Assembly (NCBI RefSeq): GCF_046507575.1
Contig: NZ_JBKFEY010000003.1
Coordinates: 124,001-188,000 of the forward strand
Direction: 5' to 3'
From: Pontitalea aquivivens
Lineage (GTDB): Bacteria; Pseudomonadota; Alphaproteobacteria; Rhodobacterales; Rhodobacteraceae
Length of the DNA stretch: 64,000 bases
Under the pieces are notes generated by a model. It ran no database searches. It saw nothing but the letters and a program-made list of their open reading frames with translations, and was not told where the DNA came from. The position numbers and the translations under genes are program-made. Shown here in pieces: positions 29,704-37,775 of this stretch (its first letter is position 1; each line of letters opens with the position of its first letter).

Positions 29704-30636
29704 TCAGCCCTTGGCAACGGGCGGCGCGCCGCGGCCGAAATCGGGGGCGGCGGTATCCTGCCCCGCCTCGATGATGCCGCGGCGGATCGCGCGGGTGCGG
29801 GTGAAATAGTCGTGCAGCAACGCCCCGTCCCCCATGCGGATGGCGCGTTGCAGCACGAACAGTTCCTCGGTAAAGCGGCCCAGGATGTCCAGCGTCGCGT
29901 CCTTGTTGGTCAGAAAGACATCGCGCCACATCACCGGGTCCGAGGCCGCGATCCGCGTGAAATCGCGAAAACCCGCGGCGGAATACTTGATGATCTCGGA
30001 TTCCGTCACCCGGCGCAGGTGATCGGCCACGCCCACCATCGTATAGGCGATCAGATGCGGCGTGTGCGAGGTGACGGCCAGCACCAGATCGTGATGCTGC
30101 GCGTCCATCGTTTCCACATTGGCGCCCATGCCCTGGCACAGCCGCGTCAGCCGCGTGACCGCCTGCGGATCGGCGCCCTCGGGCGGGGTCAGCAGCCACC
30201 AGCGGTTCACGAACAGCGTGGCAAAGCCCGACCGGGGCCCGGAATGTTCGGTCCCCGCCAACGGATGCCCCGGAATGAAATGGGCATGCGCGGGGATATG
30301 CGGCGCCACCGCCTCGATCACCGCCTGCTTGACCGAGCCCACATCCGTGACCGTGGCCCCCGGCGCCAGACATGGCGCGATGTCCGCCGCGACCGCCGCC
30401 ATCGCGCCCACCGGCACCGCCAGAACCACCAGATCGGCACCGGCCACGGCCTCGGCCGCAGTGTCGCAGACCCGGTCGCAGATGCCGATTTCCAGCGCGG
30501 TTGCGCGGCTTTCGGGCGATTTCGCATGGCCGACGATTTCCCCCGCCAGCCCCTTCCAGCGCATCGCATGTGCCATGGACGAGGCGATCAGCCCCAGCCC
30601 GATCAGCGCCACACGGTTGTATACGCGCGTGCTCAT
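29704..30636 (-). CDS. tyrC: Prephenate/arogenate (cyclohexadienyl) dehydrogenase
   Basis: NAD(P)-dependent oxidative decarboxylase in tyrosine synthesis. The 310-residue protein opens with a Rossmann motif (VALIGLGLIASSMAHAM, about 9-25). It has the substrate-binding FIPGHPLAGTEHSGP (about 110-124) and the helical dimer region with VTSHTPHLIAYTMVG (about 180). The start at 30636 overlaps the hisC stop by 4 bases (ATGA), an arrangement conserved in this family. HisC-type transaminases can act on aromatic 2-oxoacids or prephenate, so joint expression makes metabolic sense. The cofactor and prephenate/arogenate preference cannot be read from sequence. Confidence 0.93.
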   Translation of the reverse strand: MSTRVYNRVALIGLGLIASSMAHAMRWKGLAGEIVGHAKSPESRATALEIGICDRVCDTAAEAVAGADLVVLAVPVGAMAAVAADIAPCLAPGATVTDVGSVKQAVIEAVAPHIPAHAHFIPGHPLAGTEHSGPRSGFATLFVNRWWLLTPPEGADPQAVTRLTRLCQGMGANVETMDAQHHDLVLAVTSHTPHLIAYTMVGVADHLRRVTESEIIKYSAAGFRDFTRIAASDPVMWRDVFLTNKDATLDILGRFTEELFVLQRAIRMGDGALLHDYFTRTRAIRRGIIEAGQDTAAPDFGRGAPPVAKG

Positions 30637-31724
30637 TGCCCGGCGCCCGCCTTGAACTGGCCGATCACATGGGCCACGCGGCGGCACGAGGCCTCATCAC
30701 CGACGGTGATGCGCAGGCAGTTGGGCAGGCCATAGCCCGCCACGCGCCGCACGATCAGCCCCTCGCGCTGCAGAAAGTCGTCGCAGGCCACCGCCTCGGC
30801 CTCGGACCCAAAACGCGCCAGGATGAAATTCGCGGTCGATGTGTCCGAGGGCACGCCCTTTTCGGCCAGCGCCTCGGCCAGCCAGGCGCGCAGGCGGGTG
30901 TTGTCATCGCGGCAACGGTTGACCCAGTCCTGATCGCGCACGGCCGCCTCGGCGGTTTCCAGCTGCGCGCTGGACAGGTTGAAGGGGCCGCGGATACGGT
31001 TGAGAACATCCACGATCGCCCGCGGGCCATAGCCCCAGCCGATGCGCAGCCCGCCCAGACCGTAGATCTTGGAAAAGGTCCGCGTCATGAAGACATTGGG
31101 CAGGCGCGTGGCCAGATCCGCGCCGCCGTCGTAACCCTCGACATATTCGGCATAGGCCCCGTCGATGACCAGAATCGCCTGCTTCGGCAGCGCCAGCGCC
31201 AGCCGCTCCAGCTCGGCCAGGCCGATCATCGTGCCGGTGGGATTGTTGGGATTGGCCAGGAACACCAGCTTCGTGCGCTTGTTGCAGGCCGCCAGGATCG
31301 CATCGACATCGGTGGTGCGTTCGCGTTCGGGCACGGCCACGGGCTTGCCCCCCGCGGCCATGGTCGAAATCCGGTACATCAGAAAGCCGTGTTCGGTGAA
31401 CACCACCTCATCACGCGGGCCGACATAGGCCTGGCACAGGAAATGGATGATCTCGTCACTGCCCACACCGCAGATGATGCGATCCGGGTCCAGCCCATGC
31501 ACATCGCCGATCGCGCGGCGCAGGCCGGCATGATCGGTGTTGGGATAACGGTGCAGCTTGTGGACGGCGCGGGCAAAGGCATCCTTGGCCTTGTCCGAGG
31601 CGCCAAAGGGATTTTCGTTCGACGACAGCTTGATCGCGTCGGTCACGCCCGCCACCTGCGCGGCCCCGCCCTCATAAAGCGCGATATCCATGATGCCGGG
31701 TTGCGGACGGATATGATCGTTCAT
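30633..31724 (-). CDS. hisC: Histidinol-phosphate aminotransferase
   Basis: PLP-dependent fold-type I aminotransferase that makes histidinol phosphate in histidine synthesis and may also serve phenylalanine and tyrosine synthesis. The 363-residue protein shows KLSSNENPFG (about 31-40), FLANPNNPTGT (about 154-164), the aspartate in VIDGAYAEYV (about 182) and the PLP lysine in TRTFSKIYGLGGLRIGWGYG (about 210-229). The start at 31724 gives the family N-terminus. It forms a two-gene operon with tyrC; hisD is 15 kb away in the same window. Confidence 0.94.
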   Translation of the reverse strand: MNDHIRPQPGIMDIALYEGGAAQVAGVTDAIKLSSNENPFGASDKAKDAFARAVHKLHRYPNTDHAGLRRAIGDVHGLDPDRIICGVGSDEIIHFLCQAYVGPRDEVVFTEHGFLMYRISTMAAGGKPVAVPERERTTDVDAILAACNKRTKLVFLANPNNPTGTMIGLAELERLALALPKQAILVIDGAYAEYVEGYDGGADLATRLPNVFMTRTFSKIYGLGGLRIGWGYGPRAIVDVLNRIRGPFNLSSAQLETAEAAVRDQDWVNRCRDDNTRLRAWLAEALAEKGVPSDTSTANFILARFGSEAEAVACDDFLQREGLIVRRVAGYGLPNCLRITVGDEASCRRVAHVIGQFKAGAGQ

Positions 31725-31813
31725 GGCAGACTCCCCAATTCCAGCGCTTTCTAGCGGGCAAGACGGCGCTTTGCCAGCGGCATCGGTGCCGCCGGCGTGC
31801 AAAAGGCGCAAGC

Positions 31814-31840
31814 AAAAAGGGCCGGGAAACCCCGGCCCTT
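31814..31840 (-). terminator. rpsD intrinsic terminator
   Basis: On the minus strand AAGGGCCGGG, GTTT loop, CCCGGCCCTT and a T-run, 24 bases past the rpsD stop. A 10-bp perfect stem. Confidence 0.93.
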
Positions 31841-31864
31841 CGTATGGCATGCAACGCGAAAGGA

Positions 31865-32485
31865 TCAGTTCTTCGCGTAGAATTCGACGACCAGGTTCGG
31901 TTCCATCACCACCGGATAGGGCACATCGCCCAGCGCCGGGGTGCGCACGAAGGTGGCGGTCATCTTGTTGTGGTCGACTTCCATATAGTCGGGCACGTCA
32001 CGTTCGGTCAGGCCGACCGATTCCAGCACGATGGCCAGCTGGCGCGACCGGTCGCGCACCGCGATCACATCGCCTTCCTTCACGCGATAGGACGCGATGT
32101 TGACACGCTTGCCGTTCACCGTGACATGGCCGTGGTTCACGAACTGACGCGCGGCAAAGATGGTCGGGACGAACTTGGCGCGGTAGACGACCGCGTCCAG
32201 GCGGCGCTCCAGCAGACCAACCAGGTTTTCACCGGTGTCGCCCTTGACGCGCTCGGCCTCGGCATAGATGCGGCGGAACTGCTTTTCGGTCAGGTCGCCA
32301 TAATAGCCCTTCAGCTTCTGCTTGGCGCGCAGCTGGGTGCCGAAATCCGACAGCTTGTTCTTGCGGCGCTGGCCGTGCTGACCGGGGCCGTATTCGCGCT
32401 TGTTCACCGGGGACTTGGCGCGCCCCCAGATGTTTTCGCCCATGCGGCGATCGATCTTGTACTTGGCAGACGTGCGTTTGGTCAC
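31865..32485 (-). CDS. rpsD: 30S ribosomal protein S4
   Basis: A 206-residue primary 16S rRNA-binding protein. It begins TKRTSAKYKIDRRMGENIWG, as alphaproteobacterial S4 does. The S4 RNA-binding domain around residues 94-155 includes RRLDAVVYRAKFVPTIFAAR and QFVNHGHVTVNGKRVNIASY. It is a stand-alone gene, as in other alphaproteobacteria, with its own strong promoter and terminator. Confidence 0.98.
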   Translation of the reverse strand: MTKRTSAKYKIDRRMGENIWGRAKSPVNKREYGPGQHGQRRKNKLSDFGTQLRAKQKLKGYYGDLTEKQFRRIYAEAERVKGDTGENLVGLLERRLDAVVYRAKFVPTIFAARQFVNHGHVTVNGKRVNIASYRVKEGDVIAVRDRSRQLAIVLESVGLTERDVPDYMEVDHNKMTATFVRTPALGDVPYPVVMEPNLVVEFYAKN

Positions 32486-32627
32486 GGCTGATCTCCTTCA
32501 TGTGTATCGAAGGGCGTTGTCCTCCTCCCTCCACCCCATCCGCGAGGTTTCGGGCGACAGGTTTCCCCTTGCGGGGTCCACCAACACCAATGAATTGCCC
32601 GGCGCGTCGCCGCACCGGGATGGCGGG

Positions 32628-32655
32628 CTTATACAGCCCCGCGCGGCCCTGTCAA
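32628..32655 (-). promoter_or_regulatory. Strong sigma-70 promoter of rpsD
   Basis: On the minus strand TTGACA (32650-32655), 16 bases, TATAAG (32628-32633). It is the best housekeeping promoter match noticed in the window, 143 bases upstream of the rpsD start, leaving room for a leader. Confidence 0.8.
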
Positions 32656-32663
32656 CACCGCGC

Positions 32664-32728
32664 CCCTTCGGATTTGCCCAAATATCCCGGGGGAAACGCG
32701 CGGCACGCGCGTTGGGGGCAGCGCCCCC
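32664..32728. repeat. Nested palindromic intergenic element, half copy C
   Basis: Contains only the right half seen in the copies at 5869 and 25289: CTTCGGATTTGCCC, AAATATCCCGGGGG, then a G5/C5 hairpin at 32714-32728. The hairpin overlaps the stop codon of the DUF2478 gene, and the left end is 9 bases from the rpsD -35 box. The left arm is missing, so the long palindrome cannot form. Confidence 0.75.
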
Positions 32729-33255
32729 TAGACCCCTGTCTCCGCCCCTTGGGTCCGACGGCACCAGTCCAGAACCGCCCCCACCCCGGCGGGCAGGCAT
32801 TCGCCGAAATCGCCGGCAAAATCCTCGAAGGCGGGCAGGTTCTTCGGCGCGACCGCCGTCAGCACCGGGATTCCCCGCGCCAGCGCCTGCCCGATCGCGG
32901 GGCGCAGACCGCCGCCCTCTGCCTCGGCCTTGCCGAACTTGTTGGCGATCAGCAGCCGCGGCCCGGCCCCAAGCGCCGCCTCGATCAGCCCCGCCGCCTG
33001 CGCCAGCGCCGCCGGGTCCAGCCGGCACCCCTGCGCCAGCGCGCCCAGATCCTGGCTGATGCGCACAACCGCCCCGGTCCCCACCCCGGAATGCAAGAGA
33101 TGCAGGTCCATCGCAGAACGCACCCCGGGGCCAGGGCTGACATTCACCTGCACCGCACCGGCCAGCGGCCAGCCGTCGGCCCGCAGCCGCCGCGCCACCC
33201 CGGCCAGAAGCCTGTCCGCCGCCCCGCGACCATCCGCGACCACATAGCCCAGCAT
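32728..33255 (-). CDS. DUF2478 domain protein (possible nucleoside-triphosphatase)
   Basis: A 175-residue cytoplasmic protein of the DUF2478 family. The sequence opens LGYVVADGRGAADRLLAGVA, where related THEP1-type NTPases carry a phosphate-binding loop; here the loop is degenerate. LLIANKFGKAEAEGGGLR (about 100-117) and VLTAVAPKNLPAFEDFAGDF (about 133-152) are family-typical. DUF2478 genes recur beside molybdenum uptake or cofactor genes, and mobA is divergent just 83 bases away, so a role in molybdenum handling is likely but unproven. The stop codon lies within a palindromic element. Confidence 0.82.
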   Translation of the reverse strand: MLGYVVADGRGAADRLLAGVARRLRADGWPLAGAVQVNVSPGPGVRSAMDLHLLHSGVGTGAVVRISQDLGALAQGCRLDPAALAQAAGLIEAALGAGPRLLIANKFGKAEAEGGGLRPAIGQALARGIPVLTAVAPKNLPAFEDFAGDFGECLPAGVGAVLDWCRRTQGAETGV

Positions 33256-33338
33256 CCCGCATGCCCCCCTGGCTGTCCGCCCCTTGCCTGTCCCCGGGCC
33301 TGCTTACACAATGGCCCGCCACCAGGAAAGGCCAAGCC

Positions 33339-33986
33339 ATGCCCGCCGCCGCCATGCATGACCGCACCCCCGCCCCCCTCGGGGTGATTCTGGCCGGCGG
33401 CCAGGCCAGCCGTATGGGCGGCGGGGACAAGGGGCTGCGCATCGTCGCGGGGCGGGCCCTGATCGCGCATGTGATCGACAGGCTTGGCCCGCAGGTGCCG
33501 CGGATGGCGATCAATGCCAATGGAGATCCGGCCCGGCTTGCCGGGTTCGGCCTGCCGGTCGTGGCCGACAGCATTCCTGGCCAGCCCGGGCCGCTGGCCG
33601 GGGTTCTGGCGGGGCTGGACTGGGCCGCCGGTCTTGGCGCGTCCGCGATCGTCACCGCTGCCGCCGACACACCCTTTTTCCCGCCCGACCTTGTTGCGCG
33701 ACTGCAGGCGGCGGCGGGCGAATCGGGGCTGGCAACGGCCGCGTCGCCCGATGCACAGGGGCGGCTTCGGCGGCATCCGACCTTTGGGCTTTGGCCGGTT
33801 GCGCTGCGCGCAGATCTGCGCGCCGCCATCGCGCGGGGCCAACGCCGGATCGGGCACTGGGCCGAAATGCAGGGCGCGGGCCTCGCCGCCTTTGACAGCA
33901 TCCCCTTCGACCCGTTTTTCAACATCAACACGCCCGACGACATCGCCACCGCCGCGCGACTGGCCGGCGCGGCGGACCAGGCCTAG
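33339..33986 (+). CDS. mobA: Molybdenum cofactor guanylyltransferase
   Basis: Transfers GMP from GTP to molybdopterin, producing the bis-MGD form needed by DMSO-reductase-family enzymes. The 215-residue protein has the GTP-binding N-terminus GVILAGGQASRMGGGDKGL (about 13-31), the metal-binding aspartate in AAADTPFFPPDL (about 107-118), and the C-terminal NINTPDDIATA. The start at 33339 has AGGAAAGG at 9 bases; a later in-frame ATG is also possible. It is convergent with tusA, the two stop codons sharing the palindrome CTAG. Confidence 0.94.
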   Translation: MPAAAMHDRTPAPLGVILAGGQASRMGGGDKGLRIVAGRALIAHVIDRLGPQVPRMAINANGDPARLAGFGLPVVADSIPGQPGPLAGVLAGLDWAAGLGASAIVTAAADTPFFPPDLVARLQAAAGESGLATAASPDAQGRLRRHPTFGLWPVALRADLRAAIARGQRRIGHWAEMQGAGLAAFDSIPFDPFFNINTPDDIATAARLAGAADQA

Positions 33987-34222
33987 CCGCGCCGGATCAG
34001 ATAGGCCTGCGCCGAACCCGCGCCGGAAGACGACAACAGGTCGTGCCCCGCCTCGGCGCAGAAATGCGGCACATCGATCACCGCGGCGGGATCGCTGGCC
34101 AGCAGCCGCAGCACCTGGCCCGGCGCCATGCCCAGAAGCGCCTTGCGCGCCCGCAGCACGGGCAGCGGGCACAAAAGCCCGACCGCATCGATTTCCCTGT
34201 CCCAGATCTGATCCTTGCTCAT
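33983..34222 (-). CDS. TusA/SirA family sulfur carrier
   Basis: A 79-residue sulfurtransferase-type protein. The signature GLLCPLPVLRARKAL (about 15-29) contains the reactive cysteine of the CPxP motif that carries persulfide sulfur. TusA-like proteins deliver sulfur for tRNA thiolation and, in several bacteria, for molybdenum cofactor synthesis. The mobA gene next to it points to the second role, but that is inference. The 3-prime ends of the two genes overlap by 4 bases, so their transcripts are complementary at their tails. Confidence 0.9.
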   Translation of the reverse strand: MSKDQIWDREIDAVGLLCPLPVLRARKALLGMAPGQVLRLLASDPAAVIDVPHFCAEAGHDLLSSSGAGSAQAYLIRRG

Positions 34223-34537
34223 GCCGGCAGGCCATAGCAGAACCGGCGCGCCGCTCCAATGGTCTGCTCCATCGATTGCTGCCGTGCGGGCGGTGTGATT
34301 CCCCGGGCCGCCGCCAGGCAGGTACCAAGCCTGCGGAAAGGCGCGACAAACCGGGGCAGCACCCTATACTAAAGGTTAGGTATGCAACAGCAACACGGCC
34401 CGCGGATCACCTTGTGCAAGATTGTTGCGCCCCTCCGAGACGTTTTTTCTTGAATTGCCGAAATCGGCCAGTAAACCTTACCAATATTGCGAAAACGCTG
34501 GCAACGGCAGTTCCGCATCCATTTCTGGGAGGAAATC
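34223..34537. other. Intergenic region upstream of the first TRAP operon
   Basis: 315 bases without a convincing gene. A TATACT hexamer (34365-34370) may be a -10 box, but its -35 is weak. A short palindrome GCCGAAATCGGC lies at 34457-34468, some 70 bases before the dctP start, and could be a regulator site. GCAACA and TGTTGC sequences occur around 34385-34425. The Shine-Dalgarno sequence GGGAGGA precedes the ATG. Confidence 0.5.
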
Positions 34538-35677
34538 ATGACGACTACAAAAACCCCGGCGCCGGTGTCGCGCCGTTCTTTCCTGACCAAGGGCGCGCTG
34601 GCTGGCGGCGTCGCGGCGACGGGCGCTTTGGCCGCCCCCGCGGTTCTGGCGCAGGCGCCGCTTGTGATGAAGATGCAGACCTCGTGGCCTGCCTCGGACA
34701 TCTGGATGGACATGGCGCGCGAATACACCACCCGGGTCGAAGAAATGTCGGGCGGCCGTCTCAAGGTCGACCTGCTGCCCGCGGGCGCGGTCGTGGGCGC
34801 CTTCCAGGTGATGGATGCCTGCCATGACGGCGTGATCGACGCGGCACACAGCGTTTCGGCCTATTGGTATGGCAAGCACAAGGCCGCGTCCTTCTTTGGC
34901 ACCGGCCCGGTGTTCGGCGGCTCGTCGCCGGCGATGCTGGCCTGGTTCTACCAGGGCGGCGGGGCCGATCTGTACCGCGAACTGACCCAGGACGTGCTGG
35001 GGCTGAACGTGGTGGGCTTCATGGGCATGCCGATGCCGGCGCAGCCGTTTGGCTGGTTCAAGAACCCGATCAACGGTGTCGCCGACATCCAGGGCTTCAA
35101 ATACCGCACCGTGGGCCTGGCGGCTGACCTGCTGCAGTCGATGGGCATGTCGGTGGCCCAGCTGCCGGGCGGCGAGATCGTGCCGGCGATGGAACGCGGC
35201 GTGATCGACGCGTTCGAATTCAACAACCCTTCGTCCGACCGCCGCTTTGGCGCGCAGGACGTGGCCAAGAACTACTACCTGGCGTCGTACCACCAGGCCG
35301 CGGAAGCCTTTGAATTCATCTTCAACAAGGACTTCTACGACGATCTGGATCCCGATCTGCAGGCGATCGTGAAATACGCGGTCGAGGCTTCGGCGACGTC
35401 GAACCTGGCGATGGCCATGAAGGAATATTCCAACGACCTTCAGGGCCTGCAGGCGGACAATGGCGTGACCGTCTATCGCACCCCGACAGAGATCATGGCC
35501 GCCCAGCTGGAAGCCTGGGACAAGCTGATCGCGGATCTGGAAGGCGATCCGATGAACAAGAAGATCATGGAAAGCCAGCGCGCCTGGGCCGAGAAAGTCG
35601 GCTACTATGAACTGATGGGCGCCCCGGATTATTCGCTTGCCTACGAACACTATTTCCCGGGCAAACTGAAACTCTGA
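34538..35677 (+). CDS. TRAP transporter solute-binding protein (DctP/TakP-like)
   Basis: Periplasmic receptor of a sodium-coupled TRAP importer, expected to bind an organic acid. The 379-residue protein starts with a twin-arginine signal (SRRSFLTKGALAGG, then ALAAPAVLA, cleavage near residue 39). The mature part begins APLVMKMQTSWPASDIW and matches the TakP branch in features such as AFYQGGGADLYRE-like FYQGGGADLYRE, GWFKNPINGVADIQGFKYR with its ligand-contacting arginine (about 187), and GVIDAFEFNNPSSDRRFG. TakP of Rhodobacter binds 2-oxoacids; here the ligand is not known. A strong hairpin separates it from the permease genes; an amidase gene closes the operon. Confidence 0.93.
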   Translation: MTTTKTPAPVSRRSFLTKGALAGGVAATGALAAPAVLAQAPLVMKMQTSWPASDIWMDMAREYTTRVEEMSGGRLKVDLLPAGAVVGAFQVMDACHDGVIDAAHSVSAYWYGKHKAASFFGTGPVFGGSSPAMLAWFYQGGGADLYRELTQDVLGLNVVGFMGMPMPAQPFGWFKNPINGVADIQGFKYRTVGLAADLLQSMGMSVAQLPGGEIVPAMERGVIDAFEFNNPSSDRRFGAQDVAKNYYLASYHQAAEAFEFIFNKDFYDDLDPDLQAIVKYAVEASATSNLAMAMKEYSNDLQGLQADNGVTVYRTPTEIMAAQLEAWDKLIADLEGDPMNKKIMESQRAWAEKVGYYELMGAPDYSLAYEHYFPGKLKL

Positions 35678-35701
35678 TCCGGGCGTCTTCGGCCTGGATG
35701 A

Positions 35702-35732
35702 CCCGGGGGCGCGCAAACGCCCCCGGGATTTT
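35702..35732 (+). terminator. Attenuating terminator between dctP and the permease genes
   Basis: CCCGGGGGCG (35702-35711), 6-base loop, CGCCCCCGGG (35718-35727), then ATTTTTG. A perfect 10-bp stem with a U-tract, 24 bases past the binding-protein stop. Partial termination here would give more binding protein than permease. Confidence 0.92.
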
Positions 35733-35759
35733 TGATCGCAACGGAAGGATCTTCCCACC

Positions 35760-36350
35760 ATGATTGCCTTCATCGACTTTGCCGACCGGCTGTCGGCATG
35801 GTTCGGCCGCTCCTTCGGGTGGCTGATTCTGCTGATGACGCTCGGGACCGCCTATGAGGTCGTGATGCGTTACCTGTTCAACGCGCCGACGCCCTGGTCC
35901 TATGATCTGTCCTACATCGGATATGGGGCGCTGTTCATGATGGGCGGCGCCTACACGCTGTCGCTGGGCGGCCATGTGCGCGGCGACTTTCTCTACCGCA
36001 CCTGGAGCGCGCGGACCCAGGCCACGATGGACCTGGTGCTCTACATCTTCTTCTTCTTCCCCGGCGTGCTGGCGCTGATCTTTTCGGGCTACAAATACGC
36101 CAGCCGGTCCTGGGGCTATGGCGAAGTCAGCGTGAACAGCCCCGCCGGCATCCCGATCTATCAGCTCAAGGCGGTGCTGGTCGCGTCGGGCATCCTGCTG
36201 GCGATCCAGGGGATTGCCCAGGTGATGCGCTGCCTGATCTGCATCCGTACCGGCCAGTGGCTGAAGGCCGAGGCCGATGTGAAGGAAACCGAGGAACTGC
36301 TGATCGAGCAGGCCCACGCCCATGACGCCCCGACAGGAGAGAGCAAGTGA
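35760..36350 (+). CDS. TRAP transporter small permease (DctQ)
   Basis: A 196-residue membrane protein with four predicted membrane segments (about 20-40, 55-75, 95-115, 140-160). The family segment YEVVMRYLFNAPTPWSYDLS (about 37-56) contains the R-Y-x-F-N-x-P-T-x-W pattern of DctQ proteins. The acidic C-terminal tail is cytoplasmic. It supports the large permease and the binding protein in solute uptake. The gene ends in a 4-base overlap (GTGA) with the large permease start, so the two are translationally coupled. Confidence 0.92.
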   Translation: MIAFIDFADRLSAWFGRSFGWLILLMTLGTAYEVVMRYLFNAPTPWSYDLSYIGYGALFMMGGAYTLSLGGHVRGDFLYRTWSARTQATMDLVLYIFFFFPGVLALIFSGYKYASRSWGYGEVSVNSPAGIPIYQLKAVLVASGILLAIQGIAQVMRCLICIRTGQWLKAEADVKETEELLIEQAHAHDAPTGESK

Positions 36351-37774
36351 CCGATCCGCAAATCGCCCTGATGATGCTGGGGCTGTTCATCCTGATCGTC
36401 TTTCTGGGTTTCCCGATCGCTTTCACGCTGATGGCGATGGGCATCTTCTTTGGCTATTATGCCTATTTCGACGCCGGCCGGATGTGGCGCGGCTACAACC
36501 GCCTGGGCGAGGACGCCGGCTGGTGGGACAGCACAAGCCTGTGGATCGAGGGGTTCTTCAACAACCGCATCTTCGATCTGTTCATCAACCAGTCCTACAC
36601 GGTGATGTCGAACGAGGTGCTGACCGCGATCCCGCTGTTCCTGTTCATGGGTTATATCGTTGAACGCGCCAACATCGTCGACCGGCTGTTCGGCACGCTG
36701 GCGGTGGCGGCGCGCAACATTCCCGGCTCGCTGGGGGTTGCGGCGCTGATCACCTGCGCGCTGTTTGCCACGGCCACCGGCATCGTGGGCGCGGTGGTGA
36801 CGCTGATGGGCCTGCTGGCGCTGCCGCAGATGCTCAAGGTGCGCTATGACAATTCCTTCGCCTCGGGCATCATCTGCGCGGGCGGCACGCTGGGCATCCT
36901 GATCCCGCCGTCGATCATGCTGATCGTCTATGCGGCGTCGTCGGGGGTGTCGATCGTGCGGCTTTACGCGGGTGCGCTGCTGCCTGGCCTGACGCTGGTG
37001 GGACTGTATCTGGTCTATATCATCGGGCGCGCGATCCTGAACCCCAGTGTCGCCCCGCGCCCCACCAGGGAAGAAATGCCGGACGTTCCCCTGCTGAAGG
37101 TGCTGTGGCTGCTGGCGACGTCGTTCCTGCCGCTGGCGGCGCTGATCCTGGCGGTTCTGGGCTCGATCATCTTCGGCCTGGCCACGCCCACCGAAGCCGC
37201 TGCGATCGGGGCGCTGGGGGGCATGATGCTGGCCATCGCCTACCGCGCGATGACCTTTCAGCGGCTGCGCGAAAGCGTTTATCTGACGGTGCGCACCACG
37301 GCCATGGTGTGCTGGCTGTTCATCGGATCCTACACCTTCTCGGCGGTATTCAGCTATCTGGGCGGCGAGCAGGTGATTTCGGAATTCGTGCAAGGCCTCG
37401 ACATGGAACCCTGGCAGTTCCTGATCGTGGCACAGCTGATCATCTTCATCCTTGGCTGGCCGCTGGAATGGTCCGAGATCATCATCATCTTCGTGCCGAT
37501 CTTCCTGCCGCTGCTGCCGCATTTCGGGATCGACCCGCTGTTCTTCGGCGTTCTGGTGGCGCTGAACCTGCAGACCTCGTTCCTGACACCACCGATGGCG
37601 ATGTCGGCCTATTACCTCAAGGGCATCGCGCCCCCGACGATCAAGCTGACCGAGATCTTCGCGGGATCGCTGCCCTATGTGGGGATGGTCTTCCTGTGCA
37701 TGGCGATGATGTATCTGTATCCGCAGATCGTCTTCTACCTGCCGGATTACTTCTATGGCGCGGCAAGTCGCTGA
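36347..37774 (+). CDS. TRAP transporter large permease (DctM)
   Basis: The 475-residue transport subunit with about 12-13 membrane segments, coupling solute entry to the sodium gradient. Landmarks are AIPLFLFMGYIVERANIVDRL (in part), ATATGIVGAVVTLMGLLALP, GTLGILIPPSIMLIVYAA and the C-terminal FFGVLVALNLQTSFLTPPMA. It is longer than the common 425 residues because of a hydrophilic insert near residues 45-85 (including RLGEDAGWWDSTSLWIEGFF). The start is GTG within the dctQ stop. It ends 1 base before the amidase ATG chosen here. Confidence 0.93.
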   Translation: MTDPQIALMMLGLFILIVFLGFPIAFTLMAMGIFFGYYAYFDAGRMWRGYNRLGEDAGWWDSTSLWIEGFFNNRIFDLFINQSYTVMSNEVLTAIPLFLFMGYIVERANIVDRLFGTLAVAARNIPGSLGVAALITCALFATATGIVGAVVTLMGLLALPQMLKVRYDNSFASGIICAGGTLGILIPPSIMLIVYAASSGVSIVRLYAGALLPGLTLVGLYLVYIIGRAILNPSVAPRPTREEMPDVPLLKVLWLLATSFLPLAALILAVLGSIIFGLATPTEAAAIGALGGMMLAIAYRAMTFQRLRESVYLTVRTTAMVCWLFIGSYTFSAVFSYLGGEQVISEFVQGLDMEPWQFLIVAQLIIFILGWPLEWSEIIIIFVPIFLPLLPHFGIDPLFFGVLVALNLQTSFLTPPMAMSAYYLKGIAPPTIKLTEIFAGSLPYVGMVFLCMAMMYLYPQIVFYLPDYFYGAASR

Positions 37775-37775
37775 G

